From Actinomadura rifamycini DSM 43936 (lineage in GTDB: Bacteria > Actinomycetota > Actinomycetes > Streptosporangiales > Streptosporangiaceae), in assembly GCF_000425065.1 (NCBI RefSeq), contig NZ_AULB01000023.1:82157-146156 (forward strand): DNA of 64,000 nt. The letters are read 5' to 3'. Both the position numbers and the translations under genes were made by a program. The notes below the pieces were generated by a model that worked only from the letters and a program-made list of their open reading frames with translations, was not told where the DNA came from and searched no databases. Below are positions 50,127-58,421 of the stretch, piece by piece; within the stretch, counting starts at the first letter, position 1; the number at the start of each line of letters is the position of its first letter.

Positions 50127-51062
50127 ATGAGTGGTCCCGATACGCGTGCCTGCTGCCTGCCGACCGCGAAGCGGTCGCCGGGTCCCGAGACGGGGGCGCC
50201 GGCCCCGCCGCCGCGGCTGCCCGGCGGCGGGGCCGGCCCGGACGCGGCGGTCGTCCTGCCCGGCGGGGAGTTCCTGATGGGGACCGATGACCGCGAAGGG
50301 TTCCCCGAGGACGGGGAGGGGCCGGTGCGCCGGGTGCGCGTCGAGCCGTTCCGGATCGACGCCTATGCGGTCACCAACCGGCGCTTCGCCGCGTTCGTCG
50401 AGGCCACCGGTCATGTCAGCGACGCCGAGCGGATCGGCTGGTCCTACGTGTTCGCCGGGTTCCTGCCCGCCGAACTCCGCCGGGCTTCCCCCCGGCCGGA
50501 GCGGACGCCCTGGTGGTGCGGGGTGTCCGGGGCGAGTTGGCGGCGTCCGGAAGGGCCGGGCAGTTCGCTGGACGGACGGGCCGACCACCCGGTCGTGCAC
50601 GTGTCCTGGAACGACGCCCAGGCGTTCTGCCGGTGGGCGGGGGCGCGGCTGCCCGGCGAAGCCGAGTGGGAGTACGCCGCCCGAGGAGGGCTGGAGGGGC
50701 GCCGCTACCCGTGGGGCGACGAGCTGGACCCGGGCGGCGAGTACCGGTGCAACATCTGGCGGGGCCGGTTCCCGACCAGGAACACCGCCGCCGACGGGTA
50801 CCGGGGGACCGCCCCCGTGGACGCGTTCCGGCCCAACGGTTTCGGCCTCTACAACGTGTCCGGCAATGTGTGGGAATGGTGCGCCGACGCGTGGACGGAC
50901 GGCGCCGCGGAGATCAAGGCGATGCGCGGCGGCTCGTACCTGTGCCACGACTCGTACTGCAACCGCTACCGCGTCGCGGCGCGCACGGCCAACGACCGGG
51001 ACGCCTCGGGCGGCAACACCGGTTTCCGCTGCGCCTGGGACCTTGACACCGGCCGGGGCTGA
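50127..51062 (+). CDS. Formylglycine-generating enzyme (SUMF1/FGE)
   Basis: A 311-residue FGE-sulfatase domain protein. The two copper-binding active-site cysteines are kept with the human spacing: C273 and C278 in GGSYLCHDSYCNRYR. Other FGE landmarks are GEFLMGTDD, PVVHVSWNDAQAFCRWAG, RLPGEAEWEYAARGG and NVWEWCAD. It oxidises a Cys within C-x-P-x-R of sulfatases to formylglycine, probably cytoplasmic. The N-terminus has C9-C10-L-P, a sulfatase-like pattern. No sulfatase gene is in the window. The ATG follows GGAGGAG, and PadR may regulate it. Confidence 0.92.
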   Translation: MSGPDTRACCLPTAKRSPGPETGAPAPPPRLPGGGAGPDAAVVLPGGEFLMGTDDREGFPEDGEGPVRRVRVEPFRIDAYAVTNRRFAAFVEATGHVSDAERIGWSYVFAGFLPAELRRASPRPERTPWWCGVSGASWRRPEGPGSSLDGRADHPVVHVSWNDAQAFCRWAGARLPGEAEWEYAARGGLEGRRYPWGDELDPGGEYRCNIWRGRFPTRNTAADGYRGTAPVDAFRPNGFGLYNVSGNVWEWCADAWTDGAAEIKAMRGGSYLCHDSYCNRYRVAARTANDRDASGGNTGFRCAWDLDTGRG

Positions 51063-51107
51063 CGCCATTGTCACTGCTAAGTTCCAAAGAATATAGGAAT
51101 AAGGGGT

Positions 51108-51677
51108 ATGCAGCTCGACTACGTGATCTTGGGCATGCTGGCGCTGCGCCGGCTGTCCGGGTATGACCTGCGCCGCTGGATGGAGGGCCGGGGCCGGTAC
51201 CTCGGCTACGGCGTGCAGCTCCCGCAGATCTACCGCCGGCTCGGTGCGCTGGTGGAGCGCGGCTGGGTCGAGTTCGAGGTCGATCCGCGTTCCGGGCGGC
51301 CGGACGCCAAGGTGTACTCGCTCACCGGGGCGGGCCGCCGGGCGCTGCTGGAGTGGGCCCGCTCACCCTACGAGCCGTCGCCTCGCCCCATGGATCCCGA
51401 CTTCAAGTTGCGTTTCGTGTTCGGCGGCCAGCTCGATCCGGAGATCGCCATCGCGGTCGTCCGCACCGAGCTGGAGTACCGGCTGGAGCACGACGGGCAG
51501 TCGGCCGTCCTGGAGCACCGCCGGGACATCGAACCGCAGATCCCCGAGCTGGACGCCGGCTGGGCGTGGGAGGTGCACACGCTCGCCCACGAGCACGGCT
51601 ACGCCTCCACGGCGTCCTACATCGCCTGGCTCCGGCTGACCTTGCACCGCCTCGAAGCCGCCCGCGACCGCACCTGA
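51108..51677 (+). CDS. PadR family transcriptional regulator
   Basis: A 189-residue regulator with an N-terminal winged helix (LDYVILGMLALRRLSGYDLRRWMEGRG, split; RLGALVERGWVEFEV) and a C-terminal Vir-type helical domain (about 95-185; RTELEYRLEHDGQSAVLEHRRDIE). It is 45 bp downstream of the FGE gene on the same strand and likely autoregulates through the ATGT-N8-ACAT site upstream of FGE, and possibly a TTCC...GGAA inverted repeat just before its own start. The ATG follows AAGGGGT. Confidence 0.9.
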   Translation: MQLDYVILGMLALRRLSGYDLRRWMEGRGRYLGYGVQLPQIYRRLGALVERGWVEFEVDPRSGRPDAKVYSLTGAGRRALLEWARSPYEPSPRPMDPDFKLRFVFGGQLDPEIAIAVVRTELEYRLEHDGQSAVLEHRRDIEPQIPELDAGWAWEVHTLAHEHGYASTASYIAWLRLTLHRLEAARDRT

Positions 51678-51805
51678 CCCGCCACCGCGCCCGACCGCCC
51701 CCGCCTGTATCCACCGCCCAGCGACAGCAGCACCAGCCAGGCGGCCAGGAAGCGCAGGCGGTGGCGGAACGCGTTCCGCCCGAGCCGGTAGAGCAGTTTC
51801 GACAC
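51617..51805 (-). pseudogene. MMPL-type transporter remnant
   Basis: The first 32 or so codons read SKLLYRLGRNAFRHRLRFL followed by AAWLVLLSLGGG, the typical N-terminus and first helix of MMPL/RND-family exporters. The sequence then changes to an Arg/Gly-rich, non-homologous tail that runs into the end of the padR gene. It lies directly after a TetR gene, a common tetR-mmpL arrangement, so a deletion probably removed nearly all of the transporter. The breakpoint is around 51705-51710. Confidence 0.6.
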
Positions 51806-51815
51806 GGGGGTCCTC

Positions 51816-52433
51816 TCAGGCGGGCGGGGGGAGCAGCGCGGTCAGCACGGCGATGAACGCCCGCTCGATGACGTCGGCGGTGACGCCCTCGGGGTCGGCG
51901 AGGTGCTCGTTGACCAGGCCGTTGGTGAGGCAGTGCAGGATCAGCCCGGCCAGCTCCGCGGGAACGGCCGGGCCGGCGCCGGTGCGGTCGGACACCTCGG
52001 CGACGGCGCGGGCGGCGTTGTCGCGCTGCGCGCGGCGCATCGGGGCGAGTACGGCCCGGGTCTCCTCGTCCCGGGCGGCGCGGGCGGCGAACTCCAGGCC
52101 GAGCTGGCCGTGCCCGGTGTCGGTGACGATCCGGGCGGTGATCAGCGCGGCGATCCGCTCGATCAACGCGTCCGTCCCGCCGCCGCCGATCTCGGCGGTC
52201 ACCGTGGCCAGCTCGTCCTCGGCGCCCTGGCCGAGGACGGCGCCGAACAGTTCCCGCTTGCCGCCGAAGTTGGAGTAGACGGCGCCCTTGGTGAAGCCGG
52301 CGGCGTGGGCGATGTCCTCGATCCGGGCGTCGTCGTAGCCGCGTTCGGTGAACACCCGCACCGCCTCGGCCAGCAGCCGCCGCCGGACCTCCTCGCGTGG
52401 GACCCGCCGGGCGGGTCCTGGGTTGTCGGTCAT
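51816..52433 (-). CDS. TetR/AcrR family transcriptional regulator
   Basis: A 205-residue TetR protein with an HTH at about residues 32-55 (DARIEDIAHAAGFTKGAVYSNF) and a C-terminal ligand domain. It is divergent from the DUF4097 lipoprotein, with the perfect palindrome AAAGTATT-C-AATACTTT between them, a likely operator for both genes. It would also have controlled the mmpL gene whose remnant follows it. The ATG has an upstream GGTCCGGGC. Confidence 0.9.
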   Translation of the reverse strand: MTDNPGPARRVPREEVRRRLLAEAVRVFTERGYDDARIEDIAHAAGFTKGAVYSNFGGKRELFGAVLGQGAEDELATVTAEIGGGGTDALIERIAALITARIVTDTGHGQLGLEFAARAARDEETRAVLAPMRRAQRDNAARAVAEVSDRTGAGPAVPAELAGLILHCLTNGLVNEHLADPEGVTADVIERAFIAVLTALLPPPA

Positions 52434-52453
52434 GCCCGGACCGTAGCATACTC

Positions 52454-52470
52454 AAAGTATTCAATACTTT
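52454..52470. promoter_or_regulatory. TetR operator palindrome
   Basis: AAAGTATTCAATACTTT is an 8-1-8 perfect palindrome in the tetR/DUF4097 divergent promoter, 23 bp upstream of the lipoprotein start. The AT content is high for this DNA. Confidence 0.68.
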
Positions 52471-52492
52471 AGGTATCGAACCTGGAGGTCCG

Positions 52493-53257
52493 TTGACCAC
52501 CTCATTCCGCCGCGTCCTGTCACCGCTCGCGGGAGCTCCGCTCCTGCTCGCGGCCCTCGCCGGCTGCGGCGCCTCGGCCGACGACGCCCGGCCGGAGCGG
52601 CGCTCGTTCGGCCCGGTCGGCGACCGCCTCACGATCGTCAAGGACGAGGGCGACCTGGACGTCCGGCCCGCCGACGTGGACCGCGTCCAGATCACGCGCC
52701 GGTTCGACCGGTGGGCGCTCGTCGGCGGCGAACCGGCCGCGTCCTGGGAGCTCAACGGCGACCGGCTCACCCTGGCCACCGACTGCGGCGCGCTCATCGG
52801 CGGCTGCGCGGTGCGCTACGAGGTCCTCGTCCCGCGGGGCCTCGCCCTGAGGGTCGAGGGCGACAACGGGCGGGTCTCGGCCACCGGCCTCACCGCCGCG
52901 CTCGGCATCCGCACCACCAGCGGCGCGATCGCGGTCACCGGCGCCGCCGGGCCCCTCGACCTGCGCACCGAGAACGGCGAGGTGCGCTCCTCCTCCACCC
53001 GGTCGGAGCAGGTCTCCGCCGCGTCGCAGAACGGAGGGGTCGCCCTCTCCTTCGCGACCGCGCCGCGCCGGGTGGCGGTGACGACCGAGAACGGCGAGGT
53101 GAGCGTCGCGGTCCCGCGCACCGCCTACAAGGTCACCGCCACCAGCGGCAGCGGCGACGTCCGCGCCGACGTCCCCGAGGACGCCGCCGCCCCGCGCTCG
53201 ATCACCGCCCGGACCGACAGCGGAGCGATCACCCTGACCACCGCGGCGAGCGGTTGA
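52493..53257 (+). CDS. DUF4097-type lipoprotein
   Basis: A 254-residue exported protein. The TTG start at 52493 follows CTGGAGG; a signal peptide with LAALAGC gives a lipidated Cys near residue 26. The mature part is a repetitive right-handed beta-helix (DUF4097) with short strands such as LRVEGDNGRVSATG, IRTTSGAIAVTG, LRTENGEVRSSS and VTTENGEVSV. This is the adhesin-like fold; the function is unknown. It shares its operator with the divergent TetR gene. Confidence 0.85.
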   Translation: MTTSFRRVLSPLAGAPLLLAALAGCGASADDARPERRSFGPVGDRLTIVKDEGDLDVRPADVDRVQITRRFDRWALVGGEPAASWELNGDRLTLATDCGALIGGCAVRYEVLVPRGLALRVEGDNGRVSATGLTAALGIRTTSGAIAVTGAAGPLDLRTENGEVRSSSTRSEQVSAASQNGGVALSFATAPRRVAVTTENGEVSVAVPRTAYKVTATSGSGDVRADVPEDAAAPRSITARTDSGAITLTTAASG

Positions 53258-53285
53258 TCCCCGTCCACGGCGGCCGGTGCGCGCG

Positions 53286-53846
53286 TCACGCCGGGGCCGA
53301 GGCGGCCGACCGGCGGCGGGCGTAGTGCGCCGTGAGGACCAGAACCAGCGGTCCCCACAGCAGCAGCGGGGCGTAGCAGACGTTCATGACCAGGCCCGCG
53401 GTCCCCTGCGGGAACTCGGGGTTGGCCAGTGGGCCGTCCGGGGCCAGGGCGAGGGCGAGGCAGAGGCCGGTCACCGCGACGCCGCCGAGGACGCCCGGGA
53501 CGATGCCCGCCAAGGGCGGGATCCGCCGGCCGCCCAGGGACGGGACCCACCGCGGCACACGTTCGCCCCACGGCCGGACCAGTCCCAGGGTGAGCATGGC
53601 CGCGGCCTGCGACACCACGGTCAAGGCAAGGACGTACACCATGATGTCCACACCCGTGTACATCTCGCCGAGTTCGCCGGTGAAGCCGACGTCCGCCCCG
53701 ACGCCGAGCGCCATCCGCCACAGGCCCGAAGGCACCGTGCACAGGACGGTGATCCACGCGCACCGGACCGCCCAGCGGGGAGCGTGTCGGCGGGACTTCG
53801 GCGCGGTGTCGGTCGCGGTCGCGGGGATCGGTCGCGTCGCGGTCAT
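53286..53846 (-). CDS. Hypothetical four-helix membrane protein
   Basis: A 186-residue protein with a basic N-terminus and predicted membrane segments near 27-45, 68-90, 112-132 and 152-172. Short Gly/Pro loops lie between helices. No family is recognised. The ATG follows AGGAGAA at good spacing. It converges with the DUF4097 gene with 28 bp between the stops. Confidence 0.65.
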   Translation of the reverse strand: MTATRPIPATATDTAPKSRRHAPRWAVRCAWITVLCTVPSGLWRMALGVGADVGFTGELGEMYTGVDIMVYVLALTVVSQAAAMLTLGLVRPWGERVPRWVPSLGGRRIPPLAGIVPGVLGGVAVTGLCLALALAPDGPLANPEFPQGTAGLVMNVCYAPLLLWGPLVLVLTAHYARRRSAASAPA

Positions 53847-54009
53847 CGCGTTCTCCTAAGCCGGGGGTTCGTCCCGTCCAACGATCGCGAAGCCGCGGGC
53901 CCGGGTGATCCCCCGCCGTGGGGAACGGCCTCCCTCCCCCGGGGGAGCGGGGGTCATCAACCGCGGGCGGGTGTTCAACGGCCCGGGCGCGGCGCTCCGC
54001 GAAGGCGGC

Positions 54010-54600
54010 TCATCCGAACCCGATCTCGTGCAGCTCGTCGGCCGCGCGCCGGTCCAGCAGGACCACCGCGGCGCAGCCGCCGGGCGGCCGTCCCTCGGCC
54101 ACGCGGGACATCAGCCGCCCGATGCCGCGGCGATGGCGGGAGAAAACGCGGCCCGGGACGGTCCTGCTCCGCGACCTCTGGCCTTCCACCGCCACCGACG
54201 GCGGCACGTCGAGCAGCACGAGGTGCACCGCACTCCCGCGGTCGCGCCTCCTCCAGGCCGCCCAACGGCGCACCCAGCCGCGGTTGCCGCAGTCGTGCAC
54301 CACCACGCTGCGGCCGCGCCGCAGCGCCCGCTCCAGCCGGACGTAATGGACGATCCGGGCCCCCGGCCGGTACACCTCGTACGGCACCCAGGCGGGCAGC
54401 CGCCGTTCCCACGCCTGCCGGACGTCCTGCGAGTCGACGCACCGCACCGGCTCGCCGTCCCCGTCCACGGCCGCCACCGTCCGCCGGATCAGCGTGCTCT
54501 TGCCGCTGCCCGGCAGCCCGGACACCATCACCACGTCGCCGGCCGCGAACCGCAACACCTTCGCGCCGGGCCCGCCCGCGGCCCGCGCGTCCCCGCGCAT
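54010..54600 (-). CDS. P-loop kinase-like ATPase
   Basis: A 196-residue AAA_33-type P-loop protein. Walker A is VSGLPGSGKSTLIR near residue 27. Further segments are CVDSQDVRQAW, VVVHDCGNRGWVRRWA and VLLDVPPSVAVEGQ, consistent with small-molecule or zeta-toxin-like kinases, but no zeta signature is clear. ATG 54600 is chosen because the N-terminus then starts before the P-loop strand; it lacks a visible ribosome binding site and could start upstream. A BlaI-type operator is 176 bp upstream, suggesting inducible expression. Confidence 0.7.
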   Translation of the reverse strand: MRGDARAAGGPGAKVLRFAAGDVVMVSGLPGSGKSTLIRRTVAAVDGDGEPVRCVDSQDVRQAWERRLPAWVPYEVYRPGARIVHYVRLERALRRGRSVVVHDCGNRGWVRRWAAWRRRDRGSAVHLVLLDVPPSVAVEGQRSRSRTVPGRVFSRHRRGIGRLMSRVAEGRPPGGCAAVVLLDRRAADELHEIGFG

Positions 54601-54919
54601 GTCCGTGATCAGTGGCGGGCGGCTCCGCCGCGGCCGCCTCGCCGCATCGTCCCGCCGCCTCCCGCCGAGCGTGCCGATCACGCGCTCACCGTGGCCATGG
54701 CCCCAACCCACCCGAACTTCGCTCGCAGGACGCGCCTGCCGGCGAAGGGGAACCGACACCGGGCACCGGCGACATCTACACTTGTAGTAAGTCGTCACGG
54801 TAGCAGCCGCCCAAAACCGGCGCCGGTGAGGGCCGGCGAAGCCGGGGGCCGGCCGCCCCGCCACGCCGGCGACGCGGCCGGACCCCGGCTCGGCGGCGCG
54901 CGGCGGGTCCCGGCGCGGC
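54601..54919. other. Intergenic region with BlaI-type operator
   Basis: This 319-bp stretch is GC-rich and contains no supported gene. It holds the operator at 54776-54787 and the probable promoter of the P-loop kinase gene. Confidence 0.5.
54776..54787. promoter_or_regulatory. BlaI-type operator 3
   Basis: CTACACTTGTAG has the same CTACA-N2-TGTAG arms as the sites at 3436 and 4503. It lies upstream of the P-loop kinase gene on the minus strand. Confidence 0.65.
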
Positions 54920-55363
54920 TCAGGCGCGGGCGGCGGTGAGCGCGGGGAGGTTCCGGTTGCCGTCGGCCCAGGTCGCGGTCATGACGACGCCGGTGATCCG
55001 CCATCCCCCGGCAGTGCGAACGAGGTCGAAGCGGTAGGTGCCGCCGAGCGTCCACAGCGGGGCACCGTGCGGGTCGGCCAGGCGGTGGGTCGCCTGGAAC
55101 GCGGCGGTGCAGACCGCGCGGTCGCCGTCGATGTCGACGAGGTGGTTGGTGATCAGATGCTGGGTGGCGTCGAAGCCGCCGAGCGTGGCCGACCACGCCT
55201 CGATGATCTGCCGCGGGGTCAGCATGGCGGGCTCACCGCCGTTCAGACTGGTGTAGTCGAGCGTGACCTCGTCGGCGAAGACGGCGCTGAGCCGGTCCCA
55301 TTCGCGCTGGTCGGCGTGCCACGCCATGCGCGTGCACGTTTCGATGATCTCCGAGGTGGACAT
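54920..55363 (-). CDS. SnoaL-like (NTF2) domain protein
   Basis: A 147-residue SnoaL_4-type domain (IETCTRMAWHADQREWDRLSAVFADEVTLDYTS at the start). Buried polar residues and a His-rich central strand (TQHLITNHLVDIDGD) match cyclase or dehydratase-like members. The exact activity is unknown. The ATG at 55363 follows GGAAAGGACC. It forms a minus-strand run with the hydrolase, NTF2-lipoprotein, NmrA-like and DUF998 genes, all downstream of the HxlR promoter region. Confidence 0.87.
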   Translation of the reverse strand: MSTSEIIETCTRMAWHADQREWDRLSAVFADEVTLDYTSLNGGEPAMLTPRQIIEAWSATLGGFDATQHLITNHLVDIDGDRAVCTAAFQATHRLADPHGAPLWTLGGTYRFDLVRTAGGWRITGVVMTATWADGNRNLPALTAARA

Positions 55364-55392
55364 GGGGTCCTTTCCAGACGTGCCCTGGACGG

Positions 55393-56277
55393 TCACAGGG
55401 TGGCGGCGAAGTGGGCGGCGGCGGTGTCGGCGGCGAAGGTGACCTGCGGCTCCTGGTCGTAGAAGTCGAACTGGACGCCGTCCGTCCACACCAGGTCCTT
55501 GGGGCCGGCGAGTCCGGCGTGGAAGCGGCGCGCGCCGTCGGGGATCGCGGCGTCCTCGCTGTGCACGAGGACGGTGGGAGCGGTGATCCGGGGGGCCAGG
55601 GCGATGGAGTCGAAGGTCAGCCAGTCCTTCCAGGCCATGACGGCGAACCGGTTGGGCCAGGCGGGGATGCCCCCGCGGTCCGGGTTGAGATAGAAGTCGA
55701 CCTCCATCGGCAGGGCCGCGCGCGGGTCGGTGCCGCTGACCATCGGCACGTACTCGACCTCGCCCGTCTCCCGGTACCGGGCGCGCGCCTTCTCCGCGGC
55801 ATCGATCTTGGCGGCGACGCCCGCGTCGCCGCCGTAGTTCTCGGCGCAGAGCTTCGCGTCGTGCAGCCAGGGCGCCACCAGCGCCAGGGACCGGACGCGG
55901 GGATCGTCGGCGGCGTTGGCGCTCATGTACATCGCCGCCGCGCACACTCCCAGCGCGCCGAGCCGCGCGCCGTCCACGGACGGGTGCTCGGCCAGGAACG
56001 TCACGGCGCTGCGGATGTCGCGGACCTTCAGTTCCGGCGATTCGACGTCGCGGGGCTCGCCGCCCGACTCACCGAAGCCGGTGAAGTCGAACGACAGTGC
56101 CGCATAGCCGCGGTCGGCGAGGCGTTCGGCGTACCGGTCGGCCATCAACTCCTTGACGCTGGTCCAGGTCCCGGCGACCACGATGCCGGGCGCCGGGGCG
56201 CCGCCGTCGGGCAGGAACAGACGTCCGGTCAAGGACACACCTGCGCTGGGGAAGGTGACTTTCTGGGGGGTGCTCAT
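55393..56277 (-). CDS. Alpha/beta hydrolase with Cys nucleophile (dienelactone-hydrolase-like)
   Basis: A 294-residue hydrolase. The nucleophile elbow G-V-C-A-A-A has a Cys where most members have Ser, as in dienelactone hydrolases. Segments GIVVAGTWTSVKELMADRYA and YAALSFDFTGFGESGG mark the fold; HSEDAAIPDGARRF supplies the candidate Asp. The His near the C-terminus is in the AAAHFAATL region. Substrate unknown. The ATG follows GAGGAATGAG. It likely shares a transcript with the SnoaL-like gene 29 bp downstream. Confidence 0.83.
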   Translation of the reverse strand: MSTPQKVTFPSAGVSLTGRLFLPDGGAPAPGIVVAGTWTSVKELMADRYAERLADRGYAALSFDFTGFGESGGEPRDVESPELKVRDIRSAVTFLAEHPSVDGARLGALGVCAAAMYMSANAADDPRVRSLALVAPWLHDAKLCAENYGGDAGVAAKIDAAEKARARYRETGEVEYVPMVSGTDPRAALPMEVDFYLNPDRGGIPAWPNRFAVMAWKDWLTFDSIALAPRITAPTVLVHSEDAAIPDGARRFHAGLAGPKDLVWTDGVQFDFYDQEPQVTFAADTAAAHFAATL

Positions 56278-56297
56278 GACTCATTCCTCGCGTTGGC

Positions 56298-56768
56298 TTA
56301 GTCGGCGTAGGTGAGTTCGGCCCTGGTGATGGCCGAACCGGAAACGGTGAAGGCGTAGTGGGCCGCGAAACCGCCGGTGCCTCCGGGGGCGAAACGCACC
56401 AGCAGGCGCTGATGGCCGGGCCGGTCCTCGACGATCTCGCTCACCGTGAGGGTCCCGCCGATGACCTCGGCGTCCGCCCAGGCGCGGATGGCGTCGCGGC
56501 CGTCGAAGCGGCGGCCGACGTCGATCAGGACGGCGTCCTCGGCGAAGGCTCCGGCGAGCGCGTCGAGATCCTCGTCCGCGACGGCGTCGACGTAGGCGCG
56601 CACCGGCGGCAGCAGCCCCGACACCGCTTGCGTGGACGTCCTCGCCGCCGCCGGCGGCTCGTCGGCGCCGCCGCAGCCCGCCGAGAGAGTGAGAGCCGCC
56701 GCGGCGGCGACGGACGCGACGAGCAGGCGCCGCGGCCGCCGGGGCGCGGAACCGATCGCCGCGCTCAC
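56298..56768 (-). CDS. NTF2-like lipoprotein
   Basis: A 156-residue exported protein. The signal region (hydrophobic 14-32) ends in a lipobox SAGC, followed by an NTF2/SnoaL domain (about 50-156) beginning PVRAYVDAVADEDLDALAGAF. It may bind a small hydrophobic ligand outside the membrane. The GTG start overlaps the stop of the NmrA-like gene (GTGA), so the two are translated together. The following hydrolase gene starts 20 bp after its stop. Confidence 0.85.
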   Translation of the reverse strand: MSAAIGSAPRRPRRLLVASVAAAAALTLSAGCGGADEPPAAARTSTQAVSGLLPPVRAYVDAVADEDLDALAGAFAEDAVLIDVGRRFDGRDAIRAWADAEVIGGTLTVSEIVEDRPGHQRLLVRFAPGGTGGFAAHYAFTVSGSAITRAELTYAD

Positions 56769-57598
56769 CGGCGGAAGCCGTCGGCGTGCGCTTTCGCCCA
56801 CTCCCCGAAGGTCCGGGGCGCGCGGCCGGTGACCTCCAGGACGGTCGGGCGGACGACCGACTCGTCGAGCGAGCCGCCGACGTAGAAGTCGAAGAACGCG
56901 TCGACGTACTCCGCCGGCATCGCGGCGGTCATCTCGGCGCGGGCCTCCTCGTTCGACAGTCCGACCGCGCGCAGGTCCCGCCCGAGCACTCCGGCCAGGA
57001 CGGCGACCTGCTCGGCGGGCCGCAGCGCCTCCGGTCCGGTCGGCCAGAGGATCTCGCCCCGGTACCCGTCGCCGAGCAGCGCCCGCGCCGCGACCGCGCC
57101 CAGGTCGAACGGGTCGACGCACGCCACCGCCACGTCCGGGAACGGGACCCGGATCCGGTTCCCCGCCCGGATCTGCGGCAGCCACCGCAGCGCGTTGGAC
57201 ATGAAGCCGCTCGGCCGCAGGAACGTCCACGGCACTCCCGACTCCCGGACGGCCGCCTCGGACAGCGCCATGTAGCGCGTGACCGCGTTGGTCATGTCAC
57301 CGCTCCCGGCCGAACCGCCCGACAGCAGCACGACGTGCTCCACGCCGGCGCGCCGGACCTCGGCCAGCAGGCCGGGCATGTCGGCGTGACCGGGCAGCAG
57401 GAACGCGGCCCGCACGTCCCGCAACGCGTCCGTCAGGGTGTCGGGCCGGTCGAGGTCCCCGGACACCGCCTCGGCCCCCGCCGGGAGCCGGGCCTTCCCC
57501 GGTTCGCGGACCAGCGCCCGGACGGGCGCGCCCTCAGCGGTCAACGCGCGCACGACCTCCGAGCCCACGTTGCCGGTGGCACCCGCAACAAAAATCAC
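56765..57598 (-). CDS. NmrA-like NAD(P)H-binding protein
   Basis: A 277-residue atypical short-chain reductase-like protein. The nucleotide-binding motif is GATGNVGSEVVRAL at the N-terminus, followed by VRALVREPGK and SGDLDRPDTL. The middle has VVLLSGGSAGSG and FLRPSGFMSNALRWLP. No Tyr-x3-Lys motif is evident, so it is likely a redox sensor or a quinone oxidoreductase of the NmrA/QOR2 type. The GTG follows AAAGGAGACAC. It is coupled to the lipoprotein downstream. Confidence 0.9.
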   Translation of the reverse strand: MIFVAGATGNVGSEVVRALTAEGAPVRALVREPGKARLPAGAEAVSGDLDRPDTLTDALRDVRAAFLLPGHADMPGLLAEVRRAGVEHVVLLSGGSAGSGDMTNAVTRYMALSEAAVRESGVPWTFLRPSGFMSNALRWLPQIRAGNRIRVPFPDVAVACVDPFDLGAVAARALLGDGYRGEILWPTGPEALRPAEQVAVLAGVLGRDLRAVGLSNEEARAEMTAAMPAEYVDAFFDFYVGGSLDESVVRPTVLEVTGRAPRTFGEWAKAHADGFRR

Positions 57599-57628
57599 GA
57601 TGTGTCTCCTTTCCTGGACGTCTTCACG

Positions 57629-58306
57629 TCACCGTTCGGCCGGCGGCGCGGTGGCGAGCCGCGCGGTCGTCGCGGTAAGCCACACCAGGCCGAGCGCCGC
57701 CCCCGCGGTGAAGGCCAGCACGCTGCCGGCGGACCCGGCGAAACCGGCCAGGACCGCCGCCGGGACGATCCGGGAGGCCGCGGCCCAGCCGCGCCGGCCC
57801 TGGGCCGCGAAGCGCCGGGCCAGCACGAGGAACGCCGCGCACAGCGCCAGGTAGCCGACCATGCCGCCGAGCATGTGGACGGTGCCGCTCGTGCTGAGCG
57901 CGGCGGTGCCGTCGTCGGGGGTGCCGGCGGGGAAGCCGGCCCCGGGGTCGGCGCTGAACACCGCGCTGACCAGGAACGAGGCGCCGAACACGGCGATGAG
58001 CCGCGGGGCCCAGGTGCCGCCGGGTCCGCCGTCCAGCACCCGCCGGATCCCGGCCGCGCCCGCGATGATCAGCACGCCGGTGAGCACGAAACTGGTCTTC
58101 TGGATCCAGCCCAGGTCACCGAGGCTGAGCTGGCTGATGGCGTTGCGGGTGAAGTCGTAGCCGTTCCGGAGCAGCCCCTGGGCCACGCCCGCCGCGAGGA
58201 ACAGCGGGCCCGCGAGCATCGCGGAGCCCAGCAGCGGACGAGTCGCCGGACGGGCGGCGCGCACGGAGCGGACGGTGGCGGCCTGAGGGCGCATCGTGTG
58301 GGTCAT
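57629..58306 (-). CDS. DUF998 membrane protein
   Basis: A 225-residue integral membrane protein with six hydrophobic segments from about residue 30 onwards. The DUF998 signature (GPLFLAAGVAQGLLRNGYDFTRNAISQLSLGDLGW, split) is near the start, followed by GWIQKTSFVLTGVL. The function is unknown. The ATG at 58306 follows AAGGAG. It is the first gene of the minus-strand run and is divergent from the HxlR regulator, with TTGACA on the minus strand near 58456 as a possible -35 element. Confidence 0.88.
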   Translation of the reverse strand: MTHTMRPQAATVRSVRAARPATRPLLGSAMLAGPLFLAAGVAQGLLRNGYDFTRNAISQLSLGDLGWIQKTSFVLTGVLIIAGAAGIRRVLDGGPGGTWAPRLIAVFGASFLVSAVFSADPGAGFPAGTPDDGTAALSTSGTVHMLGGMVGYLALCAAFLVLARRFAAQGRRGWAAASRIVPAAVLAGFAGSAGSVLAFTAGAALGLVWLTATTARLATAPPAER

Positions 58307-58421
58307 GAAAGCTCCTTGATCGGTGGTTCTCGCGCGGAGAGGCGGGCCGGTGGACCGGTTCGAGCACGCCGGCGGCGAAGGCGGCCGACCGGACGGGTGC
58401 CGGCGGGCCGCCGACGAACGG

